Origin: Pseudomonadota bacterium
GTDB taxonomy: Bacteria; Pseudomonadota; Gammaproteobacteria; Xanthomonadales; Xanthomonadaceae
Assembly: GCA_023392975.1 (NCBI GenBank)
Contig: JAEWNA010000178.1
Coordinates: 1-35,352 of the forward strand
Length of the DNA: 35,352 bases
Reading direction: 5' to 3'
Positions 33,720 through 35,352 of this stretch are shown piece by piece (positions within the stretch are counted from its first letter, which is position 1; each line of letters opens with the position of its first letter). Below the pieces are notes generated by a model. The model ran no database searches and had not been told where the DNA came from. It saw only the letters and a program-made list of their open reading frames with translations. The translations under genes were made by a program, and so were the position numbers.

Positions 33720-34265
33720 TCAGCGCTTGCCCCAGGCGGCGCGGGTGCCGACGCCGAGCCTGCGCGCGGTCGCGCGCACGTGGGCGTGGGTGATGGCGAC
33801 GGCGAGCGCGTCGGCGGCGTCGGCCTGCAGCTTGCCCTTCAGGTTGAGCATGAGTCCGACCATGTGCTGGATCTGGGCCTTCTCCGCGCCGCCGGTGCCG
33901 ACCACCGCGAGCTTGATCTCCTTCGCGGCGTATTCGTGCACCGGGAGATCGCGCTGGACCACGGCGCACAGCGCCGCGCCGCGGGCGTGGCCGAGTTTGA
34001 GCGCCGAGTCGGGGTTGCGGGCCATGAATACCTTTTCAATCGCCACTTCGTCGGGGCGATGGGCGTCGAGGATAGCCCCGAGGCCTTCGAGCAATCGCTT
34101 CAATCTGGCCGGAAAGCCGCCGCGGCCCTCGGTGTCGTCGTCGTCCGCGACCAGCAGGTTCAGCGGCGCGTGGAACACGTGCGTGGTCTTCCCGGCGTCG
34201 TCGACGTCGATGATGCCCACGCCGGTCCGCTGCGAACCGGGGTCGATGCCGAGGATGCGAGTCAC
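33720..34265 (-). CDS. ruvC: Holliday junction resolvase RuvC
   Basis: The protein is 181 residues with a GTG start at 34265. All four catalytic acids are visible: D8 (GIDPGS), E77 (AIEKVF), and D149 and D152 (ADAADALA), with the last three spaced as in E. coli RuvC (72 and 3 residues). Between D8 and E77 there is an extra acidic loop of about ten residues (DDDDTEGRGG). It cuts Holliday junctions symmetrically after RuvAB migration. Confidence 0.97.
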   Translation of the reverse strand: MTRILGIDPGSQRTGVGIIDVDDAGKTTHVFHAPLNLLVADDDDTEGRGGFPARLKRLLEGLGAILDAHRPDEVAIEKVFMARNPDSALKLGHARGAALCAVVQRDLPVHEYAAKEIKLAVVGTGGAEKAQIQHMVGLMLNLKGKLQADAADALAVAITHAHVRATARRLGVGTRAAWGKR

Positions 34266-34295
34266 GTCGAAAGTGCCCGGAGGCTCGTGTCGATG

Positions 34296-35027
34296 TCAGG
34301 CGTACGCATCCGCGCCGAGCTCGGCGTTGGAATAGACGTTCTGCACGTCGTCCAGGTCCTCCAGCCAGCGCAGCAGCTTGACCACCTGCTGCGCGGTCTC
34401 GCCGGAGACCGGGCTGTCGTTGTCGGCGCGGTAGGTCACCTCGGCGATGTCGGCGGCCAGGCCGGCGGCGTCCATCGCGGCCTTCACCTCGGCGAAGGCC
34501 TCGGGCGCGGTCAGCACGTCGATCGCGCCGTCCTCGGGATACACGACGACATCGTCGGCGCCGGCCTCGATCGCGGCTTCGGTGATCTTCTCTTCGTCGG
34601 CGCCGCCGGCGAAGGACAGCACGCCGGTCTTGCGGAACATGAAGGACACCGAGCCTTCGGTGCCGAGGTTGCCGCCGAACTTGCTGAAGGCGTGGCGCAC
34701 GTCGGCCACGGTGCGCACCTTGTTGTCGGTGAGGCAGTCGACGATCACCGCGACGCCGCCGGGCGCGTAGCCCTCGTAGCGCACTTCCTCGTATTCGACG
34801 CCTTCCAGCTCGCCGGTGGCCTTCTTGATCGCGCGTTCGATCGCGTCCTTCGACATGTTGACCGCGAGCGCCTTGTCGACGGCGCTGCGCAGGCGCGGAT
34901 TGCCGTTCGGATCGCCGCCGCCGGCGCGCGCCGCGACGCCGATCTCGCGCACGATCTTGGTGAAGATCTTGCCGCGCTGCGCGTCGACCGCGTTCTTGCG
35001 TGCCTCGATGGAAGGCCCTCTGCCCAT
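34296..35027 (-). CDS. yebC: YebC/PmpR family transcriptional regulator
   Basis: The protein is 243 residues from the ATG at 35027 (MGRGPSIEARKNAVDAQRGK), preceded by AGGA; a GTG four codons upstream is less likely. FTKIVREIGVAARAGGGDPN, the PGGVAVIVDCLTDNKVRTVA segment, and an acidic C-terminal domain (ETAQQVVKLLRWLEDLDDVQ) define the family. Members are DNA-binding regulators or, as more recent work indicates for some, translation factors that relieve ribosome stalling. It heads the block and lies 30 bp before ruvC, the usual arrangement. Confidence 0.97.
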   Translation of the reverse strand: MGRGPSIEARKNAVDAQRGKIFTKIVREIGVAARAGGGDPNGNPRLRSAVDKALAVNMSKDAIERAIKKATGELEGVEYEEVRYEGYAPGGVAVIVDCLTDNKVRTVADVRHAFSKFGGNLGTEGSVSFMFRKTGVLSFAGGADEEKITEAAIEAGADDVVVYPEDGAIDVLTAPEAFAEVKAAMDAAGLAADIAEVTYRADNDSPVSGETAQQVVKLLRWLEDLDDVQNVYSNAELGADAYA

Positions 35028-35062
35028 GGAGTCCTGCACCTGATCTGAATGCCGAGCCGGAG

Positions 35063-35068
35063 ATTTTA
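35063..35068 (-). promoter_or_regulatory. Candidate -10 element upstream of yebC
   Basis: On the minus strand TAAAAT lies 36 bases before the yebC ATG in the short gap after the upstream gene. No convincing -35 hexamer accompanies it. Confidence 0.4.
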
Positions 35069-35094
35069 CCCCAACCGGCCGGTCCGGCCGCCGC

Positions 35095-35352
35095 TCACCG
35101 GGCGAAATGCCCGTGGCGCAGGAAATGGGCCGTCTGCGCGGCGACCTCGGCCGACAGCACCAGCCCGCTGTGGCTGGCCGGGAGCACGCAGTGGTCGGCC
35201 AGGCCGTCCAGCCGGGTCTCGGCGACGGTCACGGTGCCGTCCGAGGCCCCGTCCAGGGGCGCGAACAGCCCGCCGAGGCCCTTGGCGCGGTCGCCGGCGA
35301 TCACCCCGACCTCGGCCGCGCCGGTCCACGGTGGGCAGCCCCGCTCCAGCAG
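35095..35352 (-). CDS. C-terminal part of an alpha/beta hydrolase-like protein (start outside window)
   Basis: 85 codons are visible, ending at the TGA at 35095. The segment contains VGVIAGDRAKGLGGLF, DGASDGTVTVAETRLDGLAD and HCVLPASHSGLVLS. A D-G-T-V strand followed about 25 residues on by a conserved H in an SHSG/SHMG context is how the last catalytic Asp and His appear in lipase-like alpha/beta hydrolases. The nucleophile region lies outside the window. The 67-bp gap to yebC holds a possible yebC promoter. Confidence 0.6.
   Translation of the reverse strand: MLERGCPPWTGAAEVGVIAGDRAKGLGGLFAPLDGASDGTVTVAETRLDGLADHCVLPASHSGLVLSAEVAAQTAHFLRHGHFAR

Overview
The window is GC-rich and almost completely coding. 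Gene content and order point to a gammaproteobacterium of the Xanthomonadaceae/Lysobacteraceae (Lysobacter, Luteimonas or Stenotrophomonas relatives). The supporting evidence is the block yebC-ruvC-ruvA-kup-ruvB-ybgC-tolQRAB-pal-cpoB-queE-queC-tRNA-Lys and a fused glucosylglycerol-phosphate phosphatase/synthase of the type described in Stenotrophomonas rhizophila. The assignment is inferred from synteny and protein resemblance, not from a search.

Layout. (1) 1-5364 is a redox module. Two large secreted multihaem c-type cytochromes (at least 14 and 24 CxxCH motifs) and a five-helix dihaem b-type membrane protein are on the minus strand. Divergent from them is a membrane-anchored ferredoxin/FAD/NAD(P) oxidoreductase. 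(2) 5389-9588 holds ccmF-ccmG-ccmH-ccmI (minus, all joined by 4-base ATGA overlaps), the late cytochrome c maturation genes, next to genes that need many covalent haems. (3) 9589-10022 has no convincing gene. (4) 10023-14151 carries a sodium/solute symporter and the fused ggpPS gene, a compatible-solute operon. (5) 14323-16427 holds a DUF533/TerB-like membrane protein and a divergent PQQ-type aldose sugar dehydrogenase lipoprotein.

(6) 16428-22049 is a decayed mobile-element graveyard abutting the 3' end of tRNA-Lys(TTT). It contains a truncated transposase, a complete 1204-bp IS3-family element, a broken large polyvalent (strawberry-notch/methylase) gene with an apparent internal deletion, several small unassigned minus-strand reading frames, a 3' glucokinase fragment, an intact ferric-reductase-like flavocytochrome, the 3' end of another IS3-family transposase, and what looks like a phage tape-measure fragment.

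(7) 22050-35352 is the conserved chromosomal backbone, all on the minus strand: an incomplete hydrolase, yebC, ruvC, a LURP-one/scramblase-like gene, ruvA, kup, ruvB, ybgC, the complete Tol-Pal envelope system, cpoB, and the preQ0 genes queE and queC, ending at tRNA-Lys.

The most unusual part is the redox module at the left edge. Its membrane partner has two histidine pairs spaced 14 residues apart, as in dihaem b cytochromes. Its FAD protein appears circularly permuted and has two ferredoxin motifs that each lack the second cysteine. A plausible reading is an electron conduit from NAD(P)H or quinol through a b-haem protein to periplasmic or surface haem wires, but the electron acceptor is unknown.
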